Assembly (NCBI GenBank): GCA_964058805.1
Contig: CAXKVV010000773.1
Span: forward strand, 1 to 28,874
Direction of reading: 5' to 3'
Origin: Schoenoplectus triqueter
Lineage: Eukaryota; Streptophyta; Magnoliopsida; Poales; Cyperaceae
DNA: 28,874 nucleotides
The notes beneath the pieces are model-generated. The model saw only the letters and a program-made list of their open reading frames with translations. It searched no databases and was not told the origin of the DNA. The number at the start of each line of letters is the position of its first letter. Within the stretch, counting starts at the first letter, position 1. Shown here in pieces: positions 18,749 to 28,874 of the stretch. The position numbers and the translations under genes were made by a program.

Positions 18749-19209
18749 GATGTTAAACGATGATTCTATGGTGATTTTTGTTTTTCAGTTCGTGACATTT
18801 TTCTTTCGATTAGGCCAATCTCTTGAATTTTTTGCTCTGTCTTTGTTGTTCTTTTGTAGTTGTTTTGACTATTGGTTTTGGATGCTTGAGAGAACTAAAT
18901 TGGTTCTGTGGTTGCTCGTCCTTCTTGCATGAAGATGCTAACTCATGACAAAATGAGCTAAATAACTTTTTTGGGTTGTTCATTTCGACTAGTTATATTT
19001 CCAGTAGCCAGTAAGCAGCACTTCATGGTCTTTTGGGCCCTGCCCCTGGGGACAGCAGTTGCATGACCTGACCTCAACAGACGGTGTGGTTGGAGTCTTG
19101 GGAGAAACTGTTTGTAATAGTCATGCAATTGGTCCAGGTATATTGTTCTTATGTACATGCCATATGTTTCATTATGCATATCATGTACTATAGCAAAGTA
19201 ATATTATGA
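18749..19209. other. MAP1 3' flank
   Basis: T-rich 3' region after the MAP1 stop codon. At 19050-19135 there is a GC-richer stretch, open for about 30 codons on the + strand (CPWGQQLHDLTSTDG), that could belong to the next relic. I could not match it to a family. Confidence 0.35.
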
Positions 19210-19892
19210 TTGGTGGTTGATTGCGCTTCAAAGCTAGCTGACAAGTGGACACTAGGATGCTCTACACAGTTGAAATTAGGACAGATCTCACTTGCTACAG
19301 ATATTTCTGCTGTACACCAGGTGGCATTGCTCGGAGCAAGCCTGCATTGCATAGCAGGTTTTTCTCCGTTGGTCCGGGTGTTGTTTGAGGACATAGTACC
19401 AATATTTTTGCTAGCATACTAGGATGGTATATTTTTTTTCTTTTTGGAAGTAGTGATTTCTCACCTGTTTTATTAAAGAAACATAGAGTTCAATGAAACC
19501 ACAACCCGGTATCATAGAATGGTATATCTCACCTGCTGTTGTTTTCTCTTCGGCTGTGAATCTGTGATGTGGGAATCGGGGCTGAATTACCTCCAGACAA
19601 GGCTAGGAGCTCAGAGATGCCACGTGTTATTGCCGGCCACCTGGATTTTATAGCCACGATTACAGTCTTACATAGGGTAAAGTAAGGTGAGACTAAGATG
19701 TGATCCTGCCATCTTATAGTAAGGTTTTCGCCTGCTTGGGTGCTCGGTACAAAACTGGAGATGCTTAAGAAAACATCGAGCAGTCTAAAGGGTTGGCATG
19801 AGTACGACCTTGCACTAGTAGCTGTGCTTGAGTTAGGTGGGACGTTAGCAACTGAAGCTGCTCTTGAGTTGGTACACGATTTTTCAAGATAG
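19210..19892 (+). pseudogene. MED33: Mediator subunit 33 (REF4/RFR1-like) fragment
   Basis: MED33A/B are large plant Mediator tail subunits that restrain phenylpropanoid gene expression (family knowledge). Three + strand stretches in family order: 19210-19422 with LKLGQISLATD, VALLGASLHCIAG and LVRVLFEDIVP (family GQVSLAAAM, LGASLVWISGG, LVQSLIKETLP); 19572-19685 with LPPDKARSSEMPRVIAGHLD (family KRRPRVLGxHLEFLA); 19722-19892 with SPAWVLGTKLEMLKK and GWHEYDLALVAVLELGGTLA (family TPxWVLEVDVEVLK, QWNEEELALALLGIGG). Stop codons and a frame change separate the stretches, and only a small C-proximal part of a protein of over 1000 residues is present. It is a relic; recognition is from remembered motifs, not alignment. 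Confidence 0.68.
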
Positions 19893-20512
19893 GATTTGAT
19901 GGATATCGTCTTTGGTCCCATACGGAACCTATAAAGTCCTTGCACTTCGCATATCAGAAGTGCCTTCAGATTTGCATTTGCAATCTCGAAATGTTTTTTT
20001 TTCCTTTATAATGGAAATGTAAGATGCAAGCTATCTGTTTCTGTATCAAAAAATTAATATTTTTACCTCAATAATAGTCTTGTTATATGTCAATCTGAAA
20101 CATATTATATATTAGTTGACGCTTAAGCAGCAGAGAGGTAACCGGAATGTTAGATCGCAACTCCCTTTTTAGAACAATGCATATAGTTCGTTTCTTTCTT
20201 TAAGATCGCGAGGGCTATTTAACCCAAGTAACTTGGCAATCAAAACAATCTGATTCAGGCCACCTGAAATAAGGCTACAAGCACGACTAAATGCCAATTT
20301 CACACTATTGCTTTTACTGAATGAGATTTAAATTACTTTATGCAATACGGAGAAGTTTTTCCAAGTACGCATAGAATTATACCATTTCATAGGGATCTTG
20401 CCACTATTATATGTGCCAGATTAACTATGCAGTTGAGCTTAATAATGCCAACACAGCCATATGTACGACATGCAGCTATTAGACAACTAAAAGGTCAAAT
20501 TCTAGCCAATAC

Positions 20513-20547
20513 GGTGCACTTCTATAGGAGAGTTTCTATAGTGCACC
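20513..20547. repeat. Short imperfect hairpin
   Basis: GGTGCACTTCTATAG pairs with CTATAGTGCACC across a spacer of about 9 bases, with a two-base bulge. No flanking T-run, so not an obvious terminator; function unknown. Confidence 0.5.
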
Positions 20548-20836
20548 TTGTGCAACACAAAAGCATCTTCTCCTTGTTTTCTAGAAACAAAATAAATCAC
20601 AGGTTGTTGTTTCATCTCCATGCACATAGATAATGGAAACAGGCGATAATAAAGTGATATGTATGGATTCGTACTAGCTTAATTTTAGACAGAAGATAAA
20701 GATTACTCATTCATCATAAACACAACATGCACACATAGCAAGCATATTGTCTAGTACAAAACTGATGAAATTTTTGGAGTCAATATGCAAGTTCGACTTG
20801 ATATTCATATTGATTCATAATGCAAACAACTGCATT

Positions 20837-20890
20837 TAAACAATAACAACAACAAAGTCTTTTATCCTAAATAAATTGGGGTGGTCTAGA
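20837..20890 (-). repeat. Possible SINE 3' tail remnant
   Basis: AACAATAACAACAACAAAG followed by TCTTTTATCC, AAATTGGGGTGG and TCTAG resembles, in reverse, the 3' end of the plant Au-type SINE family (GACCCCA..., AAGGCTTTGTTGTTGTTG). The 5' half with tRNA-like promoter boxes was not recognised. Confidence 0.35.
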
Positions 20891-21862
20891 AATGAAAGTC
20901 AATCCGAAATAATAGAGATCAAAGATCTCAATTATCAAAAATCAATTAATCCTTGTACAGCAGTAAGGCTTTTTGTAGAGGTACCAGTACATACTGTCCA
21001 AGTACTAAAAATACTTTAGCTTTCCAAAAAAGCTGAATGGCTAAGAACTCTGGATGATGCTCGTCTTTCTCTTTTTTTTTCTCTCTATTCTGCTCACATG
21101 GAGAGCTATCTGGTATTTAGGGTTTATTTTTGTTGGATTAAATTGCTTGGTGTTTGCAGAATTAGTTTTGTACATAATTTTTAGCAGCTACAAGCTGCTA
21201 GTTTCAAAAAATTAACTTAGATTAATAGCACTACCTCTTCAAAACAAACCAACTATCGCTAGACTTCTTCTTCAAGAATCAGAGTAACATGTGAATTAGA
21301 TAGCAACAAAAGAAATAGGCAATTTGCAAGAACTAAAGAATTAGCAACCATATTTAGATTAACCTCAAATTGCCAAGGATTGTAATAAATCTAGGAGAGC
21401 GTCAAAAAATGTACCACAAAATTACGTTGAGAAAAAACAGAAAGTATCTGGGGTCTTTCCCATTTTTATGTTGTAACTGGTGGTATGAATCAACGCCAAG
21501 AGTAATTAACTTTTAGAATGCATTTAGCCCTGTTTTTATCAACTTAGTTTGTCTAAAATTTAGATTTCACAACATAAAGATTATTTCTTGCGAAATTATT
21601 CACAGCCAATGTAATAGCCTCTACTGTTCAACGACTAAGCAAGAATAAATTGAAGAAACTCCAGATATCATGAAAGCTTTCCCAAAGAACCAGACACGCT
21701 TTCAAAACAAAGTAGAAGGCACAGGAGGAAAAGGGGCAAAAAGATTACACAACAACTTACATCAGCCTACACTAGATGGTTCCTTAACTAATCCATTAAC
21801 ATCGACACTATCATACCCATTTACACGCAAGATAGAAATGTAAAAGGGGCAATACTAACCGA

Positions 21863-22321
21863 TCACCTCAACAGAGATTGCTTCTGGAGCTGGGAATTCG
21901 CAATTGCAAGAAGCGACCGCAGCTTGGCGATCGCCGATTGCTTATCTGGCGGACAGGTCTCGAGCGCCACTTTCAGCGACCTTACAGCAGCATCCGGCCT
22001 TTTTGCGGCTAGAGCAGCACAAGCTGCCTTGTATGCCTCGTCAGCAATCTTTGCGTCGTAGCTGGATGCCGGTGGGGACGTGGTGGGTCCCACGATTTCT
22101 ACCTCGATCGATGAGGTGGGGTTCTCGGGAGGCGGAGAAGAGGAGCGGGAGTACTCATTGGAGGCGATAGCGGCGTCGATCTCCGACATCAGCGCGTCGG
22201 GGGTGGAAGGAAAGGATCTAACGGCATCGAATACGCTCCATGGACGGGTGCGAGAGGGTCTAATTGGTCGGAAATTGACGCTCATAGGTGCTCGGATTGG
22301 ATATTCAAATGGTGGCACCAA
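21863..22321 (-). CDS. Small conserved plant protein of unknown function, TPR-like C-terminus
   Basis: Single open frame of 152 residues, GC-rich compared with its surroundings. The N-terminal part holds VNFRPIRPSRTRPWSVFDAV and SEIDAAIASNEYSRSSSPPP. A Pro/Ser-rich linker follows, then an Ala-rich helical region (DEAYKAACAALAAKRPDAAV, LKVALETCPPDKQSAIAKLR) that looks like one tetratricopeptide-type helix pair. No signal peptide or membrane segment. ATG 22321 is the longest start; the ATG at 22285 (MSVNFRPIRP) may be the true start because the recognisable conserved block begins there. I recall similar small uncharacterised plant proteins but cannot give a function. The frame is intact and no intron is needed. 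Confidence 0.75.
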   Translation of the reverse strand: MVPPFEYPIRAPMSVNFRPIRPSRTRPWSVFDAVRSFPSTPDALMSEIDAAIASNEYSRSSSPPPENPTSSIEVEIVGPTTSPPASSYDAKIADEAYKAACAALAAKRPDAAVRSLKVALETCPPDKQSAIAKLRSLLAIANSQLQKQSLLR

Positions 22322-22483
22322 AGAGCTTCGGATCCAGACAACCGAGAAACCGATCCAGCTCCTTTGACCGAGTCTTTTTCTCTCCGATCAAAGAGATGAC
22401 TGTAGTCACTGTGACGACATTAATCCAAATAAAATGGTTTTGGTACATCCCCATTGGCCATGGAAATGTTTTTAGACTTTTTA

Positions 22484-22567
22484 GTACGCTTCCTAAATTA
22501 AGCGTCAACTTCTACAACCTTTTGGGTACGCTTCCTAAATTAAGCGTCAACTTCTACAACCTTTTGG
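22484..22567. repeat. Perfect 42-bp tandem duplication upstream of the small gene
   Basis: Two identical adjacent copies, 22484-22525 and 22526-22567, starting GTACGCTTCCTAAATTAAGC and ending ACCTTTTGG. They lie about 165-245 bp upstream of the minus-strand ATG at 22321. In the gene's direction each copy holds GTTGACGC, containing the W-box core TTGAC and the TGACG bZIP core, so the duplication doubles a possible control site. Confidence 0.93.
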
Positions 22568-23195
22568 ATATTCAAGTACTACTTTTCGAGTACAATATCT
22601 TACGTGTAAAAGATTTAATGATTGCTTCTCTATATAATTAACCGAAAATATAACCATGAGATTATGTATTTTAATATCAAACTATTTACTTCTATTTTTT
22701 TTAGACATATTTATAGTTCTTAAGAAGTATTTAATGATATGATCAGACAAAGTCCTCAGAAATCAGAACTATAATCGTATGCAAGCCAAATAGCTAACAT
22801 ATACAATATGGCTTAATTTTGAAAACAGGAACTCTATTTGACTTTAAATTGTCAGATTCTTTTTTTATTTTCTTAAGTTTCAATTTGTGTCAGATCAGGA
22901 TAGTAGTATAGTACCAATCAGACTTTCCGAAATTATAAAGTTTGATTGGATGGGATCGCTGTCAAATCGGGGTAGATTTTACGCCACTTTCATGTTCCAT
23001 CTCCATATTTTATCCGTACGAGTATAACCATACGGAGTATTTGGCTATAAATGAAATAACAAAAGTTATAATAAAATAACTATTGGGCTGAATTAATTTG
23101 CTAAAGTAATTTTAGACTAAATAAAAGAGTGCAGAATAGTGCTAATTCGGTATATCAATTTATAGATAGAATTTCGGATTAGCTCTCGTCGGAAT
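22568..23195. other. AT-rich spacer
   Basis: No gene seen. AT-rich, with scattered short repeats such as ATACGGAGTA; leads into the low-complexity tract. Confidence 0.4.
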
Positions 23196-23998
23196 AACGA
23201 TTATTATTTGATTATGATGTATTATATGATTATGATTATGATTATGATTATGATTTAATATTATTATATTATATTTATGATTATAATTTATCATTATATT
23301 AATATTATAATTATTATTTATTATTATTATTATCATTATATTATTATTATTATTAAATTATTATTATCATTATTGTTATTATATTATCGTTACCATTAGT
23401 ATTATTACACTATTTATTATTATTATAAATATAATTTTAATATTATATTATTATATTATGAATATAAATATAATTATTTTATTATTATATTATTATGATC
23501 AAGATTATTTATTATTATATTATTATATTATGATGATTATGATTATGATTATTATTACTTATTATTATTTTATTATGTATTATATTATTATATGTTGATT
23601 ATAGTGATGATTAATTTATTATTATGTTATTATAATTATAATTATTTTTATGATTATGATTATATTTTTATTATTATATTATGATGATTATGATTATGGT
23701 TATATTATTATGATTATGATTATAATTATTATTATCATGATTATGATTATGATTATATTATTAAAATTATGATTACTTATTATTATTATATTATTATAAT
23801 TATGATTGTAATTATAATTTTTTATTATTATATTACTATATTATGATTATGTTTATATTTTTATTATATTACTATTATAATATTATTATTTATTATAATT
23901 ATTTTTTATTACATTATTATTATTATTATTATCTTACTATTATGATTATTATTTTACTATTATTATTATCATCATCATTATTAGTATCATAATTATTC
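23196..23998. repeat. ATT/GATTAT low-complexity tract
   Basis: About 800 bp made almost entirely of A and T with interspersed G. The dominant units are ATT/TTA trinucleotides and GATTAT hexamers (for example GATTATGATTATGATTATG at 23229-23253 and 23706-23755). C is nearly absent on the + strand apart from a few ATCAT words. It is an impure compound microsatellite. Confidence 0.93.
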
Positions 23999-25369
23999 AT
24001 ATTTTAACTATTCTGAGTAACAACTGTCAAACGATATTTTCGCTCTTCCGAATAGTCAAGAATACCACTCTTCCAAAAAAAATACTATTCTATCACTCTT
24101 TTAAAATTACCACTCTTTCAAAGCTATTCCTTGATTTGCCAAACGGAGAACTCAGCTTTTGAATCTGATTATCCCAATCTTTTAAAAAATTCAACTTTTA
24201 TTTAGCCCTAGTAAGTTTGACTTTACCTTTTCTATTGATAAAATCAGATTTTTCAAACATCAAACTCAATCTATAAAAAATAAACGTTTCTGATCTGACT
24301 TTTATCAAATCCGATTCTTTTCAGATTCTACTCTTATCAAACTCATAAATTATTTTTAAATCCATATTATTTCTTAATTAACTATAAATATTTCATTCAT
24401 CATCAAAATATGATTTAATATTTTATACAAATATAAATTAATATTAAAAAACTATAATGGCAAAAGAAATATATATCAAATTCTTATGTGCTGATCCTTA
24501 CTCAATTTTCATCCAGCTCTTAAAATTTGAAGACCTTGATAAAGATCAGACTCATCCTTCAAAAATTAAACCCTCTAAAAATCGTTTTCAAATTTAACCT
24601 TTTTATAAGTTCACTAAATCCAGCCCTTAAAAACGATACGTAATAGCCGGTTATTTTCGTTATTTTGTAAAATCTGAATCAACTTGCAATATTATACCGT
24701 AGAATAAGAGCTTGTCAGCCGGAGTACCACGCTATGAGGAAAAAAAAAATGCACAATGACAGCAATGTAAATGAAGGTCGTTGAGATCCAAGCAGCTGAT
24801 TTATTAAGACGCCGCTAGACGCCCCTCTCAGAGGTGGCATAACTATTCTGTAGTGATGAGCGTGATCCTCACGAAACAAGGGTAGCTCAACTGCCACCAT
24901 CATACTAAACTTGCCATGCTAAAAATTTATTGATTAATTAAATGCATCGAGAGCATCAACTCCGTTATTACATTATGACTCAGCTTTGTATAACCAAGGG
25001 CAAAATTGGCTAATTCATATTGCTTCAGGTGAAGGCGTAGAGTCCAATAATTTCTTCTTCTTTTCCAGAATTGGTAGGTGAACACTAACTAGCTCTTTGC
25101 ATTTTCACGTGCCAATGTCCCAAATAGCAATTGACACAATAATAACATAATTCTCGTGAAGTTTTATCACAATCAACAAACACAAGAACGGATTTTCAGA
25201 GTGAGCAGCAGCTCGAGCTAATGCTTGGTAAAAATGTACAGATGTCAAAAAATAAGGAATAAACCAAACAGGCGTAGGAAGGAATCTGTGGAGGACGGAG
25301 CTGGCTTTGTCCTGGCTAGAAGATTCTTAGTAGCTCAGAACTCACCTCATGCAGCAAAAAAATTCATCT
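23999..25369. other. Spacer and 3' flank of the membrane-protein gene
   Basis: No supportable gene. 24000-24700 is AT-rich and repeats TCAAAC/AAACTC and CAGATT-type words, which may be a decayed mobile element. The part next to 25370 is likely the 3' untranslated region of the minus-strand gene. Confidence 0.4.
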
Positions 25370-27748
25370 TTAACTAGAGATCACACCAGACATCCACGGC
25401 ACAACAACAGGAGCTGTTGGATGTGAGTCTCTATATGATTCAGAATACTTGTTCTTGAAGTTCAGCCTAGGCTTTTCATCCTGCATAGTTATTGACATTG
25501 CAGCTCTTTGTTACTTTTACAAACTAGACAATTTTCAGATACTTTACAACTAAGTCTAGGCAGTTCCCAATATTAACCAAGCATTTAGCTATCAGCAAGT
25601 ATTCAGCACAATATGGCACTGTGAATCATGCACCTATGACTGTGCATATCTCTCTCCCTTCTTTATCAACCTGCATCTGGGGTCTGGGATCAATCATGAA
25701 AGATGCTTCATTGGCTTATCATACTATCATTAAAACTCTGGACTTTGCAATTCTGTTGTTTCGTTGTGGTATTTAGTGGTATCTTTATTTGGTCCGAACC
25801 ATCAATCTTACAATAAAAGTGGAACTTTATTTGATTTAAGCCCTTAGAAAGTTAATAAGACCTATTACTGATAGAAAACATGAGAAGGAAATAATTACCA
25901 TTTTCAACCAGCACTCCTGATGCTTATGTTCGTAAATATCAGGCGAATAGCAGCCAAACTCAGAAGGGCAATAAACCCATATATTACATTTCATCTCTCC
26001 AGGTTTAGCACGTTTGGCCTGGTCAAGACAAGCCTGGCAACAATCAGCCGCACTTTCCTTGTGGTGAGTAAGGCCCCATCTAACAGCTGCACCAGTATAA
26101 TCTGTGTGCAATTCAACATTGCACTCTGGTCGTAGTGGTGGCCCTGGTATGATCTCCGCCTCTGTTGACAAAAAAACATGTAGCATCATTATTTTGTAAA
26201 GCAGAAAATAGCACAAGGTCGCAGACGGAAAATAGTAAAGAGTGTTCAGATTCATACATCAAAAGACAAAAAAAAAATTAATCTAGAAATAACCTTCAGG
26301 CTCATTAGCAGGCTTGTCATCATGCTCTGGATTTGTAACATTAACTGGTACCCAAATACCAATATCCTCCATTAGCATACGCCAGTTCGAGTCAAGTGCA
26401 CTTTTCAGCAATTCTGTAGGCATGAAAGTTACAAGATCTATAATGGGATGTTTGCATAAAAACAGACCAAAGGAATAACTCATCAATATCTCAGTTTTAA
26501 GTTATTTATTTTAAAGGAAGTACATACCAGCCTCTTTTGCAGAACTAACCAAATCTGACAAGTTCCTCTCAGAAGTCTTAAGATCATTTAGCCTTTCAGT
26601 ACGCCATAATTCCACCAGTTCTGTTGAGAAACACAACAATTGAATAAATTAAAGAAAAAAGCACAAAACAACTGCAACAGGTGATTGATAATTTCAGACC
26701 TGAGATTTTATGGTTTACAAGCACTAAATTCAAAATAATTAAATGGAAATTTTATTAGAAGACCAATGAAGCAGGATCATTCAAAGCATAGAAGAGAGCT
26801 AATCATGCCTGCACAAACCAATAGGCTGTATACCTCTGTGATCTCAGCAGTTTATCAACAATTTAAACCAAGTATTTATCTATCTTATCAAAGGTATAAT
26901 AAGGCTTAATCAAAAGCAAATATTACAAGCACAGTAGAGGTTTTATAATAGAGCAAATGTGAAAATGATAACTGAACCACTTAGATCAGAATAAGTTGGT
27001 GCTCAATCTACACTGATTAGCTTTGGAAAAGCTCTGGTGCTAGTATTTCCCAACAGAATAAAACAGTAGGAATTTAGTGACATCAGTCCCTGACTCACTG
27101 TCAATGATCATTACACAGACATAGAAACAGATTCAACATTAGAATTAAATTCTGTTCCTACATGAACTTTTCTAACCAACCTATATCATCAGTACCATCA
27201 CCACCTTCTCTCAAACTTCTCAATTTCTCTATGATATCTCGAGCCACCTTCTGCTTGAGAGTTGGTGACAACTTCACTTTCCACTTCTCTTGCTCAGCTA
27301 TCTCTTTTTCTAATATTTTCACCTGCCACATCATCCAAATGAAAAAAACATTAAACCCTTGCACCATCGAATTGTAGAAAGATTGAAATCAAGTAGATAC
27401 GAACAGCTTTCAGAAGCTCAATCGGAACAGAATCTTCGCGAATCCGAATGGACTCCTTTATCCTCTCAATTTGCCCCTCAGTGTACTTCTTATTAACTGA
27501 AAACACATCAAAATCAGCAAAACTAAGCGAAAAAAATTGAAAACCTCCTGAAAATCCGCCACCAGGAATTCGATTTTCTTTTCAAAATTTTCTCCTTTAT
27601 TACCAGAAAAGGAGTTGCTGGCGAGGGAGCACCAGAGAGATCTCAGGATCACCAGCGCAACAAAGAGATTCACACAACAAATGACGATCGTGAGCTTCTT
27701 ATAAGAGCACAGCTTCCCTCTTCCCCACGATGCGACGCCTCTCGCCAT
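25370..27748 (-). CDS. Single-pass membrane protein with Cys-rich (apple/PAN-like) C-terminal domain, intact
   Basis: Seven exons on the minus strand: 27748-27604, 27496-27405, 27322-27181, 26620-26528, 26413-26294, 26161-25899, 25480-25370 (TAA at 25372-25370). They total 966 bases, 321 residues, all with GT/AG introns and matching phases. The N-terminus is short and basic (MARGVASWGRGKLCSYKK), followed by one hydrophobic segment, about residues 19-41 (LTIVICCVNLFVALVIL), as a signal anchor. A charged helical stalk follows (GQIERIKESIRIRE, VKILEKEIAEQEKWKVKLSP). The C-terminal domain has nine or more Cys: LRPECNVELHTDY, WGLTHHKESAADCCQACLDQ, KCNIWVYCPSEFGCYSPDIY, HQECWLK, then NSH-like SHPTAPVVVPWMSGVISS. 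It resembles a conserved plant family mostly annotated as uncharacterised; the exact role is not known to me. A lumenal or outside Cys domain is inferred. Confidence 0.88.
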
Positions 27749-28233
27749 GCCTCCGCACCGCCTCCGCCGGCGTCATGTTATTGCGGCCGCTGCATTACGA
27801 GGCGCCGACAGGAAAACCGATTCGGGAGAGATTTTGTTGGGGAAAAGAAAAAGGTGGTTGAAGTTGGATTTGGGTCGGTTGTTTCTTCTTGAAAAGCCTT
27901 TTTTTGATGGGAATATGGGATTGTTTTGTTTCTCTCTTTTTATTAGGAGTTAACTTGGGGTTGCCGCGACGGGAATGGTGGGTGGGAATTTGTAATTTGC
28001 AACATATGGGACGCAATTACCCATTAGTGCTCTACAAAGGTTTGTTTTGATGCGCATTTGTTAGTAAAAAACTAAAAATACATGGTCATTAATTGCAGAG
28101 GAATGGATTAGATTAACGCAAGTGGAGAGAAGCTGTCTAACCATTCAGCAACTAAACAGTTTGTTGTGAAAATTTGCAAGAGTTCGTCGTAGAGTCATAA
28201 TTCTAAGAGAGTTAAGCTTTTCAAACATATAAT
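27749..28233. other. Upstream region of the membrane-protein gene
   Basis: GC-rich next to the ATG at 27748, then AT-rich. It probably holds the 5' untranslated region and promoter of the minus-strand gene. No clear TATA box was assigned. Confidence 0.4.
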
Positions 28234-28874
28234 TGTTGGGTTTTGGTCCAACTAAATGTCGTTAAGGATTAAGCTGCGAAAAGATCGTAAAATAAAAAAT
28301 ATATATTTTTACTTAAGATAGAAATTAAAATACGTCGGATGAATTACCGAGAGTTACATATATTTTAATTTTTTATAAAAAAAAGACCATAAAATATTAT
28401 TTTACTTCTAACTTAAGCGAAGGTTAAAACGGTATGTCGAATGAATTACCAAGAGATATATACCTATTCAATCCTTTACAGATCTACTCCACGATTGACT
28501 TTTAAAACTTTAATCTACTTACCAATTAAATAGATTAATATAACATTTATACCTTATTTCTAAATTCTAATTGGAATGAAGATCGACTTGTCTCGGAGCA
28601 TCAAACGTCTGATGTCTCTATAGGTTATCCACAAAGACTAATCAGATAGCGGTTTATTTCTTTTGTCAGAAATAATGTAAACCGCGAAGTTTTGCAAAAA
28701 CATTATTCACGGGAAAGGCGTGATAATACTATTCACAATCCACAGTTATTCTGTTACACAAATGTGTAGAAATACCGTGACTTTCGTAAAAATATTATTC
28801 ACCAAACTCGCAAACACTATTCACCAACCCGAAATATTATACGTGGATTACATATAACTTTCTTTTCTAATCGA
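28234..28874. repeat. Possible LTR or other repeat running off the window edge
   Basis: Starts TGTTGGGTTTTGGTCC, like many plant LTR starts. It contains two similar blocks 100 bp apart beginning ACTTAAG (28311 and 28411), each with a GTCG-ATGAATTACC-AGAG core, and near the end several copies of the word TATTCAC (about 28704, 28731, 28795, 28819). No second LTR or coding region lies inside the window. Confidence 0.35.

Larger units (their letters stand above)
19893..21862. other. Gene-poor spacer
   Basis: About 2 kb with no supportable gene. It holds a small hairpin near 20513-20547 and a SINE-tail-like segment near 20837-20890, listed separately. The right end is the 3' side of the minus-strand gene that ends at 21863. 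Confidence 0.45.

Noticed and set aside
20340..20633. 97-codon plus-strand open frame
   Set aside because: Starts in AT-rich spacer, has no recognisable motif and no splice context; likely chance.
22080..22641. Plus-strand open frames over and before the small minus-strand gene, one containing a repeated GTLPKLSVNFYNLL
   Set aside because: They are antisense to a better-supported gene, and the protein repeat only reflects the 42-bp tandem duplication in non-coding DNA.
23196..23998. Possible CRISPR-like or satellite array in the low-complexity tract
   Set aside because: Units are 3-6 bp and irregular, with no spacer structure; it is a compound microsatellite in a plant genome.
24715..24903. 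62-codon minus-strand open frame
   Set aside because: No family motif, and its Phe/Leu-rich end comes from an A-run; likely chance.
27747..27953. Plus-strand open frame starting MPPHRLRRRH
   Set aside because: It overlaps the 5' end of the minus-strand membrane-protein gene by only two bases, consists of GC-rich leader sequence and has no family match.

Overview
The window is nuclear DNA of a flowering plant, most likely a eudicot. The signs are intron-rich genes with short exons and GT/AG introns, Ty1/copia LTR retrotransposons primed by initiator-methionine tRNA, a foldback DNA transposon, AT-rich spacers, and proteins of plant nuclear families. No prokaryotic, organellar, rRNA, tRNA or CRISPR features were seen. 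The species cannot be named from the sequence alone.

Layout, left to right. (1) 549-8307, + strand: a decayed copy of CTU1/NCS6, the cytoplasmic tRNA 2-thiolation ATP-pyrophosphatase. It has ten recognisable exons, two in-frame TGA codons and four missing splice dinucleotides. A 5.25-kb copia element (657-5906, minus orientation, 5-bp duplication AACAG) sits exactly on its exon 1/intron 1 boundary. (2) 8484-13443: a second, different copia element in + orientation, just past the end of the CTU1 relic. Its polyprotein frame is open except for two stop codons. (3) 13875-14238: a 364-bp foldback element with a 9-bp target duplication (Mutator-like), ending 53 bp before the next start codon. (4) 14292-18748, + strand: an organelle-type methionine aminopeptidase 1 gene. 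All metal-binding residues are present, but it has an out-of-frame deletion and a lost splice acceptor. (5) 19210-19892, + strand: a broken fragment related to Mediator subunit 33 (REF4/RFR1 family). (6) 21863-22321, minus strand: a small intact gene for a plant protein of unknown function, with a perfect 42-bp tandem duplication upstream. (7) About 23200-23998: an 800-bp ATT/GATTAT low-complexity tract. (8) 25370-27748, minus strand: an intact seven-exon gene for a 321-residue single-pass membrane protein with a Cys-rich C-terminal domain. (9) 28234 to the right edge may be the start of another repeat that runs out of the window.

The genes do not form a pathway. The main picture is a block in which three consecutive + strand gene copies (CTU1, MAP1, MED33-like) are decaying, with two fairly recent copia insertions and a foldback element among them, while the two minus-strand genes beyond look intact. 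This fits loss of redundant copies in a duplicated segment, which is inference. No convincing new molecular system was found. The most unusual items are the insertion on the splice boundary, the foldback element with a TATA-like loop next to the MAP1 start, and the W-box/TGACG-containing promoter duplication.
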